Below, one piece after another: positions 27,710 to 36,633 of a stretch of DNA of 64,000 nucleotides. The notes under the pieces are model-generated. The model searched no databases. It saw only the letters and a list, made by a program, of their open reading frames with translations, and was not told the DNA's origin. The DNA comes from Scytonematopsis contorta HA4267-MV1 (GTDB taxonomy: Bacteria; Cyanobacteriota; Cyanobacteriia; Cyanobacteriales; Nostocaceae), in NCBI GenBank assembly GCA_019359035.1, contig JAHHIC010000054.1:1-64000 (forward strand). The letters run 5' to 3'. The position numbers and the translations under genes were made by a program. The stretch's first letter is position 1. Each line of letters begins with the position of its first letter.

Positions 27710-29116
27710 TTATCTACGTATACTCCCTTGCCAAGTTATATTCTGTTTAGCCGAACGACCTCCTAAAGAACGGGTTGCTTCCAACTCAATATCAACTTGT
27801 AAACCCGAACGTAAAGCATTATTAGGAATTTGTAGTTTACCTAAAGCTATAGAAAAACGATTATACTCCCGATTTACAAGCTCTGCTGGAATATCACCCT
27901 CATAAACCTTTTGATAATCTGAAAAACCGCGAAAATCATCCCTATCTTGAATACGATATTTAACACGAAATCTTGTATTAATCACATCAGACCTTGCAGC
28001 TAAATCTACTATTTTTAAACTTAAATTTTGTCCCGAACCAGCAAATTCTGCTACAGCCAATCTAGTAACGTCCTTTCTAGGAATAGCACTATTAACAGTA
28101 TATTTAGTGATATTACCTTCCGTTTTAGCGCTACCATCAAGCCATAAATCTTCAGGAAAATCTACTTCCATCTGATTATTATCATTTAGCGTAATCTTGA
28201 CATTTTTATCACCATAACGGTTGATAGGTTGCTTATCTTGCCAAACTAACTGAAAAGTTCCTTCCAAGCGTTTATCAAATTCCCGATATTCATCAGCAAT
28301 AATAGAGCCAGGAGCCAATAAAGAAGTAGCACCAGTACGAAGATTCCATTTATTCTTAGATAAATTAAACTGTTGACTACCCAACTCAGAAATCGCCTTA
28401 GTAACGCTAGGATTATCAACCGCTAAAGTTTCCTTACCCTTAATAATACTCAAAACCCCCAAACTTCCGCGCTTCCCACTACTACCATCGCTACCATCTT
28501 GACCGTCCCTACCGTCATTACATCTATAAGTTTTCTTAGTACATTTATAATCTGGACTACCAGAAGTACCCGTACAACTTTCTATTTCCCAATCTCGTTT
28601 GCGACAGCGACACCCTTCGGCACCATTCCCACCCCGTCCACCACGTCCACTTTCCCCACCCGTAGCACGAACCAAAATTTTTCTTAAATCATCTAAATTA
28701 GAATAATAAACAGTCAAAGAACCCCCATTTCCACCATCACCACCACGACCACCAACACCACCACCACCCCCATCAGGTGCTTGCACATCATGACTTACAT
28801 TGCTTGGTTGGTCATAGCAATAAGGACGAGTACCATTTGTACCATCCTCCCCATCTTCTCCATTACTACCAGAAAGCTCAAGATTTACCGCAGAACCATC
28901 AGCAAAAATAGTTTGACTTTGACCAGAACGTCCATCTCTACCAGCACGTCCAGAGCTTCCACTACGTCCATCTGTCCCATAGTCTCTACCATAATCTCTG
29001 CTTGCTAAAGTATAAGAATTTGTTAAACATACTACTGATGCAGAAGTCGGTAACGAGCTAGCAAATAAGCTGACAGTTACTAATAGGGCTAATTTCCCCC
29101 ACACAAGCTTAAGCAT
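27710..29116 (-). CDS. secreted collagen-like Gly-rich protein
   Basis: A 468-residue exported protein. The signal peptide spans about 1-26 (LALLVTVSLFASSLPTSAS). Two stretches of Gly-X-Y-like triplets (GRSGSSGRAGRDGRSG; GRDGQDGSDGSSGKRG) and a Gly-rich run (GGGGGVGGRGGDGGNGG) alternate with Cys-containing loops (CRCRKRDWEIESC, YKCTKKTYRC). The C-terminal half (about 240-468) is a beta-rich globular domain without a motif I know (EFAGSGQNLSLKIVDLAAR). Collagen-like tracts in bacteria usually form trimeric surface stalks. The next gene on the same strand encodes a predicted outer-membrane barrel, which could be its partner. Function unknown. Confidence 0.75.
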   Translation of the reverse strand: MLKLVWGKLALLVTVSLFASSLPTSASVVCLTNSYTLASRDYGRDYGTDGRSGSSGRAGRDGRSGQSQTIFADGSAVNLELSGSNGEDGEDGTNGTRPYCYDQPSNVSHDVQAPDGGGGGVGGRGGDGGNGGSLTVYYSNLDDLRKILVRATGGESGRGGRGGNGAEGCRCRKRDWEIESCTGTSGSPDYKCTKKTYRCNDGRDGQDGSDGSSGKRGSLGVLSIIKGKETLAVDNPSVTKAISELGSQQFNLSKNKWNLRTGATSLLAPGSIIADEYREFDKRLEGTFQLVWQDKQPINRYGDKNVKITLNDNNQMEVDFPEDLWLDGSAKTEGNITKYTVNSAIPRKDVTRLAVAEFAGSGQNLSLKIVDLAARSDVINTRFRVKYRIQDRDDFRGFSDYQKVYEGDIPAELVNREYNRFSIALGKLQIPNNALRSGLQVDIELEATRSLGGRSAKQNITWQGSIRR

Positions 29117-29228
29117 AGGTTTTTAGTTGATTTTGTAAGCACTTTCTTTAATCAACTACTTATGACATTGATTTTCCGTAAATTGCTCCAAATTGAGGAA
29201 CTCCCCACTCCCCATTCCCCATTCCCCA

Positions 29229-29966
29229 TCAAAGCATCCACTCAAGAAGCAAACCAACTCGACTATCTTTACTCTGTCGAGCATTTTGTTTTTGTATATC
29301 CGTAGAAAACCTTAATTTTTTTGTCACAGCATAAGCAAAAGACAGCGTTGTTAAACCCACCTCCTCATCAGTACCCGGAGCAACCCAACTTTGAGTCAAA
29401 GAAATATCCGCTCCACCACCACGAGATAAAACAAACAGAAGTCTCACTCCAATATTTACTCCCGATGTTGAATAATTATTAGCATTACTGTTATTTTCAC
29501 CATTATTTTTTAAATATCTATACCCCAATACCGGAGCTATATTTATATAACTACCCAAAGGACGCAAATAATATCGTAAATCTGCACCATATGCTTGACG
29601 CTGACCATTAAACGCTACTTGATAATCACCACTAATCGTTAAACGACTATCACCAATAAATATATCCTCAATGCCAACACTCACCCCACCAGATTGTCCA
29701 TTAGAAGGAAACAGAGCATAGCCAAACCTTAATCGAGTAGGAAAACTGGGGTCATTTTTAATATCTTCCAACACATTAGGAACCTGACGTAACCAACGCT
29801 GTAAAACCGGACTACTTTCTATAATTTCCGGACTTAAATCCAAATCTTCCGCAGATACTGAAACCTTTACAGCTGGGAGAGTCTGACACCAAGCAGGAGT
29901 CGCAGTTAACAATAAACAAACCAAAAATCCTAATCTAAAAATCAATCTTTTTCCTCCTTCTGTCAT
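29229..29966 (-). CDS. putative outer-membrane beta-barrel protein
   Basis: A 245-residue protein with a cleavable signal peptide (about 1-27, ending TPAWCQ). From about residue 80 amphipathic strands alternate regularly (RLRFGYALFP, RLTISGDYQVAF, YGADLRYYLRP, VNIGVRLLFVLS, GADISLTQSW) and the chain ends in a strand with a hydrophobic terminus (SRVGLLLEWML). This layout is typical of a small porin-like barrel. No family is recognised. It is 112 bp upstream of the collagen-like gene on the same strand, suggesting a shared transcript and an envelope role. Confidence 0.65.
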   Translation of the reverse strand: MTEGGKRLIFRLGFLVCLLLTATPAWCQTLPAVKVSVSAEDLDLSPEIIESSPVLQRWLRQVPNVLEDIKNDPSFPTRLRFGYALFPSNGQSGGVSVGIEDIFIGDSRLTISGDYQVAFNGQRQAYGADLRYYLRPLGSYINIAPVLGYRYLKNNGENNSNANNYSTSGVNIGVRLLFVLSRGGGADISLTQSWVAPGTDEEVGLTTLSFAYAVTKKLRFSTDIQKQNARQSKDSRVGLLLEWML

Positions 29967-29994
29967 TGCGTTCGTGAAGGGTTCCCTCTTAGAG

Positions 29995-30165
29995 GGTGTT
30001 TATAAATAAAATCTTAAGCATAATTCAGGCTGCAAAATACCCAAAAAGCCAGGGAATAAATTCCCTGTCTAAAAGCTAAAGTCCTCTAAAGAGGACTAAT
30101 AATAAGGGTTTTGGGATTAATATTTATTTTATAAAAACCCTCTTAGGAAGTGGAGGAAGGCAATG
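29995..30165. repeat. CCAGGGAATAAATT repeat copy
   Basis: Contains GCCAGGGAATAAATT, GTCTAAAAGCTAAAGTCCTC and AGAGGACTAATAA in the same order as the larger copy at 35833-36024. AGTCCTCTAAAGAGGACT is a perfect internal palindrome. Non-coding. Confidence 0.7.
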
Positions 30166-30174
30166 ACAGGTAAT

Positions 30175-30204
30175 AAAAAAGTGGCTCTGTTTTCGCAGAA
30201 CCAC
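30175..30204 (-). terminator. acsF intrinsic terminator
   Basis: On the minus strand, GTGGTTCTG-CGAAAA-CAGAGCCAC forms a 9-bp stem (one G-U pair) followed by TTTTTT. It is 26 bp past the acsF stop. Confidence 0.88.
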
Positions 30205-30229
30205 CATTACTTCTAAATGTTTTTCTAAA

Positions 30230-31306
30230 TTACCGGACAGAACCTTCCCAAACTTTAGAATCAATAGGTTTCATCAAATACAATTTGACGAATTGCCACC
30301 CATTAGAAACAAAGTGAGGTAACTTTTGGAAAATTTGTAAGAACTTAGGTGTACCAGAATTAGCTATCGCACCTAATTTCTCATTATTTTTGACACAAAT
30401 TTCCAAGCGCTCGTAAAACTCTGGATTTTCCACATCCAGCATTACAGGGAAAACTCGTGCTGCAGTTTCGTTCGTCTTCAAAATTACATGCTTGTCGTAT
30501 TCCCGTGCATCAAGCCCCAGCGTCGCATAAAAATCTTTACGCTGGATGTCGTTTAGATACATGGTCACAAATACTGATAACAAGAAGAACCGAGACCATA
30601 ACCGCGCTCTCCAGTCATTAAGCATTTGTGGCTGAGAACGCATAATAGCGTCAAAAAAGTCACCATGACGGTTCTCATCCTGACACCAATTTTCAAAGAA
30701 TCGGAAAATCGGATAAATTCTGTCTTCAGGATGTTGCTCTAAATGACGATAAATGGTTATGTACCGCCAATAACCAATTTTCTCCGACAAATAAGTTGCG
30801 TAGAAAATAAATTTTGGCTTAAAGAAGGTGTAGTTTTTGCTCTTAGTCAAAAACCCTAAATCGAGGGACAAATTGAAGTCCGACATCGCTTTGTTCAAAA
30901 AGCCAGCATGACGTGCTTCATCCCGTGACATCAGGTTAAAACACTCAGCCAATAAAGGACTTTTATCCTTTAAGCGACGACCAAGTTCTTTGTAAAGCAA
31001 AAAGCCAGAAAACTCCGCTGTACAAGAACGTTCTAGAAATTCAATGAATAATTGGCGTGTTTCCCCGTCAATATCATCCCAGGATTTGTCAAACTCTTCA
31101 TTCCTAACGAAATGATGACGGTTATAATCAGCGCGAAACTCTTCCAAGATGGCTTTTAGCTCGTCTTCGTTGACGGCTATATCCATCCGCGCCATTTCAT
31201 CAAAATCGGTTGTATAAAACCGGGGTGTCAACAGCGTATCTTTCGCTGGGGCTTTTATTCCCGGACGCAATTCTTCAAAGCCTGGTTTTTTTAGGGAATC
31301 TACCAT
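30230..31306 (-). CDS. acsF: aerobic Mg-protoporphyrin IX monomethyl ester cyclase
   Basis: AcsF is the di-iron subunit that uses O2 to close the isocyclic ring E of chlorophyll. The 358-residue product has the family length and carboxylate/His ligands in [27 protein letters not shown] and [12 protein letters not shown] (two ExxH-type motifs). There is no signal peptide; it acts at the thylakoid membrane together with Ycf54-type partners not found here. It is monocistronic with its own terminator and a long upstream spacer (31307-31858). Being the aerobic enzyme, it implies chlorophyll synthesis under oxic conditions. Confidence 0.97.
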   Translation of the reverse strand: MVDSLKKPGFEELRPGIKAPAKDTLLTPRFYTTDFDEMARMDIAVNEDELKAILEEFRADYNRHHFVRNEEFDKSWDDIDGETRQLFIEFLERSCTAEFSGFLLYKELGRRLKDKSPLLAECFNLMSRDEARHAGFLNKAMSDFNLSLDLGFLTKSKNYTFFKPKFIFYATYLSEKIGYWRYITIYRHLEQHPEDRIYPIFRFFENWCQDENRHGDFFDAIMRSQPQMLNDWRARLWSRFFLLSVFVTMYLNDIQRKDFYATLGLDAREYDKHVILKTNETAARVFPVMLDVENPEFYERLEICVKNNEKLGAIANSGTPKFLQIFQKLPHFVSNGWQFVKLYLMKPIDSKVWEGSVR

Positions 31307-31858
31307 GTTTTGATTGCTCTTTCTCTTTTTTTTATCTTTTGCATGTCCGACAAGCTTTCAGTTGACAAAAGGAACAAAATAAACTAAGGCAAAAGAAATT
31401 ATAAAATAATTGCTGGTTGTCCTTTATCCTTTTTGCTCAACTTTGGCATTGCCTAACAAAACCAATTAATACGACGATAAATATTTAGTCGCATAGTATA
31501 AAATTCAGTCTACCAAGCCTTGCACTTCTTACAGCCATCTCAAACGTTAAGAGTTGCAACAAATTTTTGCTTGTTTTCGGGAATTGCTAAGTGGGAGTAG
31601 GAAGTCATATATGAGTACAAAGCATTTTAAGGAAAGCAACTGTAAAAACCCTGATGAATCTCCCCAAGCGTTAAAGATTTCACATTATAATTTTACTTAA
31701 TGCTTGATATCAGTTTTTTAAATTAATTGCTGACACCGCTTAGGTTAGCTGATATTGAATTGCTTCTCCTATCTTTTGAATGAACCGTTCTCAAACTAAG
31801 TGTAAAGAGTATTAATAATAACTAGCTAAAGCGCCAAAGGTTTTAAGGATAATTGATT
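31307..31858. other. divergent regulatory spacer between acsF and the TM2 gene
   Basis: The 552 bp between divergent genes contain no ORF, no repeat family and no convincing riboswitch-like fold. The length suggests long leaders or regulatory sites, but I cannot assign any. Confidence 0.5.
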
Positions 31859-32350
31859 ATGCAAAACACCAAGAAGCAAGAACGTGTAACAACTTCCTAT
31901 ATTTTATCTGCGGGTTGGTTTTTGGGTCTAGGAGGATTGCACCGTATATACAATGGTAAAATTGGCACAGGCTTATTATGGCTATTTACTTATGGGATGT
32001 TTGGTGTCGGCCAGTTTATTGATTTATTTCTGATTAACGACATGGTAGACGAACACCACATGAAGCTCCGGCTCAAAGGTGGTTTAGACCCTTGGGGAAT
32101 ACCTGAAACTCAACAAATCGTTGCTACCCAAGTTCACCGTCCTACGGGTCAAGAATTGATGGTAAAGCTTATCGAAGTCGCTGACAAAACAGGTGGATTT
32201 CTCACCGTGACTAAAGCTGTAAAAGAGACGGGAGCCACTTTTGCTGAAGTTGAAGCTTGTTTTAAAGAAATGCTTAAATCCGGTTACGTGAAAATAGACA
32301 ACGACCCCGTTACTGGAGCCGTCACATACCATTTTCATGAACTCGGTTAA
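31859..32350 (+). CDS. TM2 domain-containing protein
   Basis: The 163-residue product is started at ATG 31859, 8 nt after AAGGAT; an in-frame TTG two codons earlier is less likely. The TM2 domain (about 10-70) has two membrane helices with the signature GWFLGLGGLHRIYNGKIGTG and FGVGQFIDLFLI. A cytoplasmic region follows with GGFLTVTKAVKETGATFAEV, a winged-helix-like segment, and KSGYVKIDNDPVTGAV. The pattern 'TM2 plus DNA-binding-like tail' is common in cyanobacteria. Function unknown; a membrane-tethered regulator is one possibility. Confidence 0.85.
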   Translation: MQNTKKQERVTTSYILSAGWFLGLGGLHRIYNGKIGTGLLWLFTYGMFGVGQFIDLFLINDMVDEHHMKLRLKGGLDPWGIPETQQIVATQVHRPTGQELMVKLIEVADKTGGFLTVTKAVKETGATFAEVEACFKEMLKSGYVKIDNDPVTGAVTYHFHELG

Positions 32351-32352
32351 GG

Positions 32353-32440
32353 GGGGAATGGGGAATGGGGAGTGGGGAGTGGGGAATGGGGAGTGGGGGA
32401 GTGGAGAATTGCGAATTGCGAATTGCCTACTCCCTACTCC
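32353..32440. repeat. GGGGAGTGGGG heptamer repeats
   Basis: G-rich heptamers (32353-32400) are followed by GAATTGC and TACTCCC tandem units up to the stop of the DUF2996 gene. Same type as 9252-9323 and 39800-39870. Confidence 0.75.
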
Positions 32441-32899
32441 CTAATTTCGGCTGAGCCATTTTTGACCGTTTAAGCGCTGAATTAAACCCCAAACCAACAG
32501 GTCAAGAGTCATTTTGCGCTCGTCAATCAAGAAAGACTCTAGGGTACTGGGTTTCTTTTTACCTTCGCTACAAGAAAAACCCTTTTTCCCTTGAATATCT
32601 TCATCTGGAAAATATAGATTAAATTGACGCAGCCCATTTTGCCATGAGCCTATCATTTGCCAGCAATCCCCTACAGATTCCATCCCTTTAACTGGGAATT
32701 TCTGTTTCACAAGTGACAATTGCAAATCACTTACCCCTACCTGGCTGATTGCCTTTTGGATGGCTGGTATATAGTCTTGCTCAACAAATTCTGCAAAAGG
32801 CTTAGTTTCTGGACCTGCGGGTTTTTCCTTTTTAGCTGCTTTTACTGCTGGTGCGGCTGCTGGCTCTGCTGCTGGAGTTGGGTTAGTTTCTTCTGCCAT
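32441..32899 (-). CDS. DUF2996 protein (LPA3-like)
   Basis: The 152-residue soluble protein has an Ala/Pro/Lys/Glu-rich N-terminal tail (about 1-34). A compact domain follows with FAEFVEQDYIPAIQKAI, SVGDCWQMIGSW and a C-terminal helix LVWGLIQRLNGQKWLSRN. I recognise it as DUF2996, found in cyanobacteria and plastids. The plant relative LPA3 helps accumulate photosystem II, so a role in PSII assembly is plausible but inferred. It is transcribed toward a block of heptamer repeats. Confidence 0.8.
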   Translation of the reverse strand: MAEETNPTPAAEPAAAPAVKAAKKEKPAGPETKPFAEFVEQDYIPAIQKAISQVGVSDLQLSLVKQKFPVKGMESVGDCWQMIGSWQNGLRQFNLYFPDEDIQGKKGFSCSEGKKKPSTLESFLIDERKMTLDLLVWGLIQRLNGQKWLSRN

Positions 32900-33082
32900 T
32901 GCTCGGATTTATCCTTAAATATATAGAGGTTTAGAGCAAGCGCTCCGAATCAGGTATTTGTCATTTACATTTTGACACAACTCTGAGGATGCAAGGAATG
33001 CGAGCTTTCTATGGTTGAGATGTGATATAAGTACTGTTTGAAGCAATGACAGGGGGTTCCTCCTCGCAATGACGGGGGGTTG

Positions 33083-34282
33083 TTATTTATCTAATTCGGT
33101 GAACAACTGGGACAAAACCACGTTGGAAAACAGAAATCCATCTGGGTCGGTAAACCTTAACTTTTCGTCTGTAATCTCTACCCAAGCCTTTTGACCATTT
33201 TGAGACTTTAAGTAGGGTTGTAAAATTTTTCTTATTTTCTCCACTTTATCGACACCGAACTTTTCCTGCAAAACCTGCAAACTCAAACCCTCAGCTAAGC
33301 GCAATCCCACCATTAAGGTTTCTAATAAAACTTCATTAAGCGGTGTAACTTGGCAATCAACCACCGCACCCGTTTCTACCCAAGCATAGTATTCCTGAGT
33401 TTTGCGTGGACGAGTAAATCGTTTACCCTCAACATAGCTCGCAGCTCCCATCCCAAAACCGTAATAAGACTTATTTTCCCAATAAACCCGATTATGACGA
33501 CACTGATGTCCTGGTAAAGCATAGTTAGAAATCTCATAATGCTCGTATCCAGCGCTAGTCAAAACCTTTTGTGCCATCCGGTACATATCTACAGTTGTTT
33601 CATCCGTAGGTAAAGGTTTATCACCCGGTTTATAATAACGACCAAAAGCTGTCCCTGCTTCGATGGTTAAATCATAAATAGATATATGTGTTGGTGCTAA
33701 AGATATAGCTTTGTCAAGAGATTCTCGCCACATTTCTAAACTTTGGTTCGGTAAACCAGAAATTAAATCTAAACTAAATTCTGGAACCTCTACCTTGCGA
33801 ATTAATTCTACCGATGCAAAAATATCAGAAACTGAGTGCAAGCGACCAGATAATTTTAGCAGTTCATCTTGAAACGCCTGCACACCAAAACTTACCCTAT
33901 TGACTCCAGCATCACGAAATCCTTGGATATGCCCTAAATTAAACGTTCCTGGGTCAATTTCCATAGAAATTTCTGCCGAATCACAAATACCAAAATGCTT
34001 ATCGAGCGTATTTAATATACACTGTAACTGTTGTGTAGATAACAGTGAAGGAGTTCCACCACCAAAAAAAATTGTTTTTAAAGGTTGCCCTAAGGTTGGT
34101 GTAATGAGGATTTCCTCACATAATACATCAACATAATGAGAGATAGTACCAGATGTCTCTCCTCGCTTATTATCGCCAACAACCGAAACCGCAAAATCAC
34201 AATAAAAACAACGACGTCGGCAAAAAGGAATATGCACATAAGCAGAGTTAGGAACGCTAGGAAATATAACTTTTTGAAGCAT
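33083..34282 (-). CDS. hemW: radical SAM heme chaperone HemW
   Basis: A 399-residue protein of the HemN-like family. The [4Fe-4S] cluster motif CRRRCFYC sits at residues 21, 25 and 28, preceded by AYVHIPF. The SAM-binding stretch FFGGGTPSLL and the family blocks RVSFGVQAFQDELL, DLISGLPNQS and HYEISNYALPGHQCRHNRVYW follow. The C-terminal HemN domain is present (TLMVGLRLAEGL). HemW lacks coproporphyrinogen oxidase activity and delivers heme to membrane proteins, although such genes are often annotated as hemN. Isolated gene. Confidence 0.9.
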   Translation of the reverse strand: MLQKVIFPSVPNSAYVHIPFCRRRCFYCDFAVSVVGDNKRGETSGTISHYVDVLCEEILITPTLGQPLKTIFFGGGTPSLLSTQQLQCILNTLDKHFGICDSAEISMEIDPGTFNLGHIQGFRDAGVNRVSFGVQAFQDELLKLSGRLHSVSDIFASVELIRKVEVPEFSLDLISGLPNQSLEMWRESLDKAISLAPTHISIYDLTIEAGTAFGRYYKPGDKPLPTDETTVDMYRMAQKVLTSAGYEHYEISNYALPGHQCRHNRVYWENKSYYGFGMGAASYVEGKRFTRPRKTQEYYAWVETGAVVDCQVTPLNEVLLETLMVGLRLAEGLSLQVLQEKFGVDKVEKIRKILQPYLKSQNGQKAWVEITDEKLRFTDPDGFLFSNVVLSQLFTELDK

Positions 34283-34536
34283 TATGAGTTCATGATTAAC
34301 TTATGTTTTCAAGAATTACAAATAATGTAAATTAATGTGACTTTCATAAATTATTATTATATTTCAATAACAAAGATGAAAAAACTAAAATATAAGGCTA
34401 TTTAGTTATAATATTTGCAGATGCTATCAATTATCATTCCTCTTACTTTTGTAAATAATTCTAAATCTATGTTACCGAGGATATAAAAAATACTTCGGAT
34501 TATCCGATAATATAATTTCAGGAAGATTATACAACC

Positions 34537-35613
34537 ATGCTTGATGCCATTATTATTCTCTCATTCATCCTGGCAGCGGCGGGAATCGGCTTCTACAGTA
34601 CCGATTTGCTTCCAACTGAAGCACTAAGTCGGGTGACAAACTTAGATGCTTTACGTTTTATCGTTGCTGTCTTTGCTGCTATTATTGGTGGAGCTTTTGG
34701 GCTAAGATTTCAGACTGAATACCGCCGTCTGGAAATACAAGTCCGGGAATTACCACTAGAAGTTATCTTGACTCGCGCTATTGGTTTGGTAATTGGATTA
34801 CTTGTTGCCAACTTAATGTTAGCGCCACTATTTTTGTTACCCATTCCAGCTGATTTTGGTTTTATTAAGCCCTTGGTGGCAGTTGTTGGTAGTATTGTGT
34901 TGGCTGTTACAGGTATGAACTTAGCAGATACTCATGGAAGGGGTTTACTACGCCTTATCAATCCCAACACTGTAGAAACAATGGTAGTGGAAGGAACATT
35001 GAAGCCTGCCAGCACTAAGGTGTTAGATACCAGCTGTATTATCGATGGTCGAATAGAAACCCTTTTAGAGACAGGTTTTTTAGAAGGACAAATAATTGTA
35101 CCTCAGTTTGTCTTGCAGGAATTACAGCAAGTTGCAGACGCGAGCAAAGACCAAAAGCGGGTGCGGGGAAGACGGGGTTTAGAAATTCTTAACCGGATAA
35201 AAACAGATTATCCAGACAGAATCGTGTTAAATTCCCTTGATTACGAAGATATTCCCACCGTTGACGCAAAATTAGTCAAATTTGCTCAAGAAATTAACGC
35301 TATATTGCTAACGAACGACTATAACTTATCCAAAGTCGCCACTTTGCAAAAAGTATCGGTATTAAATGTGAATGATTTGGTAAATGCTGTACGTCCTAGC
35401 TATTTACCTGGTGATAACATTGATTTGAAAATTCTTAAAGAAGGAAAAGAACCCAGCCAAGGGATAGGTTACCTTGATGATGGCACAATGGTTGTTGTCG
35501 AGGAAGGAAGTGGTTATGTTGGTGGCGAAATTAGAGTAGTAGTCACTAGTGCGTTACAAACTTCTGCTGGGAGAATGATATTCGCTAAACCCCAAGAAAA
35601 AGCGTTCACGTAG
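34537..35613 (+). CDS. PIN/TRAM domain membrane protein (YacL-like)
   Basis: The 358-residue product has four N-terminal membrane helices (about 1-130). A PIN-type nuclease domain follows (about 160-280: KVLDTSCIIDGRIE, FVLQELQQVAD, LLTNDYNLSKVA, with its acidic residues in place), then a C-terminal TRAM domain (about 290-350: GIGYLDDGTMVVVEEG). This is the YacL/PilT-N layout, a membrane-anchored putative RNase. The substrate is unknown. The next gene (35631) starts 17 bp after the stop and is probably cotranscribed. Confidence 0.92.
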   Translation: MLDAIIILSFILAAAGIGFYSTDLLPTEALSRVTNLDALRFIVAVFAAIIGGAFGLRFQTEYRRLEIQVRELPLEVILTRAIGLVIGLLVANLMLAPLFLLPIPADFGFIKPLVAVVGSIVLAVTGMNLADTHGRGLLRLINPNTVETMVVEGTLKPASTKVLDTSCIIDGRIETLLETGFLEGQIIVPQFVLQELQQVADASKDQKRVRGRRGLEILNRIKTDYPDRIVLNSLDYEDIPTVDAKLVKFAQEINAILLTNDYNLSKVATLQKVSVLNVNDLVNAVRPSYLPGDNIDLKILKEGKEPSQGIGYLDDGTMVVVEEGSGYVGGEIRVVVTSALQTSAGRMIFAKPQEKAFT

Positions 35614-35630
35614 AGTTTGTATAACAATCA

Positions 35631-35813
35631 ATGGGACGTTCAATTAGGGTAAAACCTTGTGGTCGCTGTAGTCAAACTGCAGCGATTTTGTATAGGGTTA
35701 AATATGAAGAAGATGGGAACTGGGTTTTTGTTTGCCGCGAATGTTGGGATATGGTGAGCTTGGATAACCCTTTTTATGTTTATGGTGGGACTTGGAAAGC
35801 GAAGAAGAAGTAG
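35631..35813 (+). CDS. small zinc-ribbon-like protein
   Basis: A 60-residue basic protein with two Cys-x2-Cys knuckles (CGRCSQT and CRECWDM) about 30 residues apart, separated by a beta-hairpin-like YRVKYEEDGNWVFV. It ends in KAKKK. The arrangement is that of a single zinc ribbon. It sits 17 bp after the PIN/TRAM gene and likely shares its mRNA. Similar mini-proteins are conserved in cyanobacteria; function unknown. Confidence 0.75.
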   Translation: MGRSIRVKPCGRCSQTAAILYRVKYEEDGNWVFVCRECWDMVSLDNPFYVYGGTWKAKKK

Positions 35814-35832
35814 GTAGTAAATAAAATTTTAA

Positions 35833-36024
35833 GCTGCATTCGTACCGCAAGCCAGGGAATAAATTAAGAGTCTAAAAGCAAAAGTCCTCTGTAAGAGGAC
35901 TAATAAGAAAATTTTTGGAAACATCCTAATTTTGTAGAAATTATCTATTTTGGATTTGTGATTTTAGTCCTCTTAAGAGGACTTCAGCTTTTAGACTCTT
36001 AATTTATTCCCTGGCTACCTGGGA
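35833..36024. repeat. large inverted repeat, MITE-like
   Basis: The arms GCCAGGGAATAAATTAAGAG (left) and CTCTTAATTTATTCCCTGGC (right) are perfect complements. They continue inward as TCTAAAAGC...AAGTCCTCT and AGAGGACTTCAGCTTTTAGA. The interior of about 60 bp is AT-rich and non-coding. A shorter relative is at 29995-30165. Confidence 0.85.
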
Positions 36025-36085
36025 TTGCTTCGTTCCATTCCCTAAGAGGGAACGCTACGCGAACGCAATGACAGCTAACGGGGAT

Positions 36086-36475
36086 TTATAATTCGTAAAC
36101 TTCTAATGGCAAATTGTCCGGGTCTTGAAAGAATGTGAATTTTTTACCTGTTAGGTCATCAACCCTAATATTTTCAACTTCTATATTTTGGGATTTTAAG
36201 TAAGCTACTGTTTGCTCAATATTTTCCACTTTAAATGCAAGATGTCTTAACCCACATGCTTCTGGATTGCTAACTCGGTTGGGTCGATTGGGAAAGGAAA
36301 ATAATTCTATTTGGTCGTTATTCCCCACCTTTAAATCTAATTTATAAGAATTTCTTTCTTTACGAAAAGTTTCTTCAATAATCGTAAATCCTAAAATTTC
36401 TGTATAAAACTTCTTTGAGCGTTCATAGTCAGAACAAATAATAGCTACATGATGAATCCCACTAGTCTTAATCAT
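36086..36475 (-). CDS. VOC (glyoxalase/bleomycin-resistance fold) family protein
   Basis: The 129-residue protein contains two beta-alpha-beta-beta-beta modules. The metal-ligand positions of the family are visible as His in SGIHHVAII, Glu in DQIELFSFP, His in GLRHLAFKV and Glu in NLPLEVYEL. The layout matches the SMU508/YaeR-like (GloA2) subgroup. Family members include glyoxalase I and dioxygenases; the substrate here is unknown. Monocistronic, with heptamer repeats upstream. Confidence 0.88.
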   Translation of the reverse strand: MIKTSGIHHVAIICSDYERSKKFYTEILGFTIIEETFRKERNSYKLDLKVGNNDQIELFSFPNRPNRVSNPEACGLRHLAFKVENIEQTVAYLKSQNIEVENIRVDDLTGKKFTFFQDPDNLPLEVYEL

Positions 36476-36489
36476 AAAATACCATCAAC

Positions 36490-36631
36490 TTAAAATTCAA
36501 AACTTAAAATTCAAAATTCAAAATTCAAAATTACAATCTCTATAAGTAGATTTAGAGGTTTTATTAATTCAAAATTGAATTTGCTTTTCTTTAATTTTGC
36601 ATTTTGCATTTTGAATTTTGAATTTTGAATT
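36490..36631. repeat. AAAATTC heptamer repeats in inverted orientation
   Basis: Tandem AAAATTC units (36490-36530) and tandem TTTTGAATT units (36591-36631) face each other around about 60 bp, so the region can fold into a long AT-rich hairpin between the VOC gene and the vWA gene. Confidence 0.7.
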
Positions 36632-36633
36632 GT

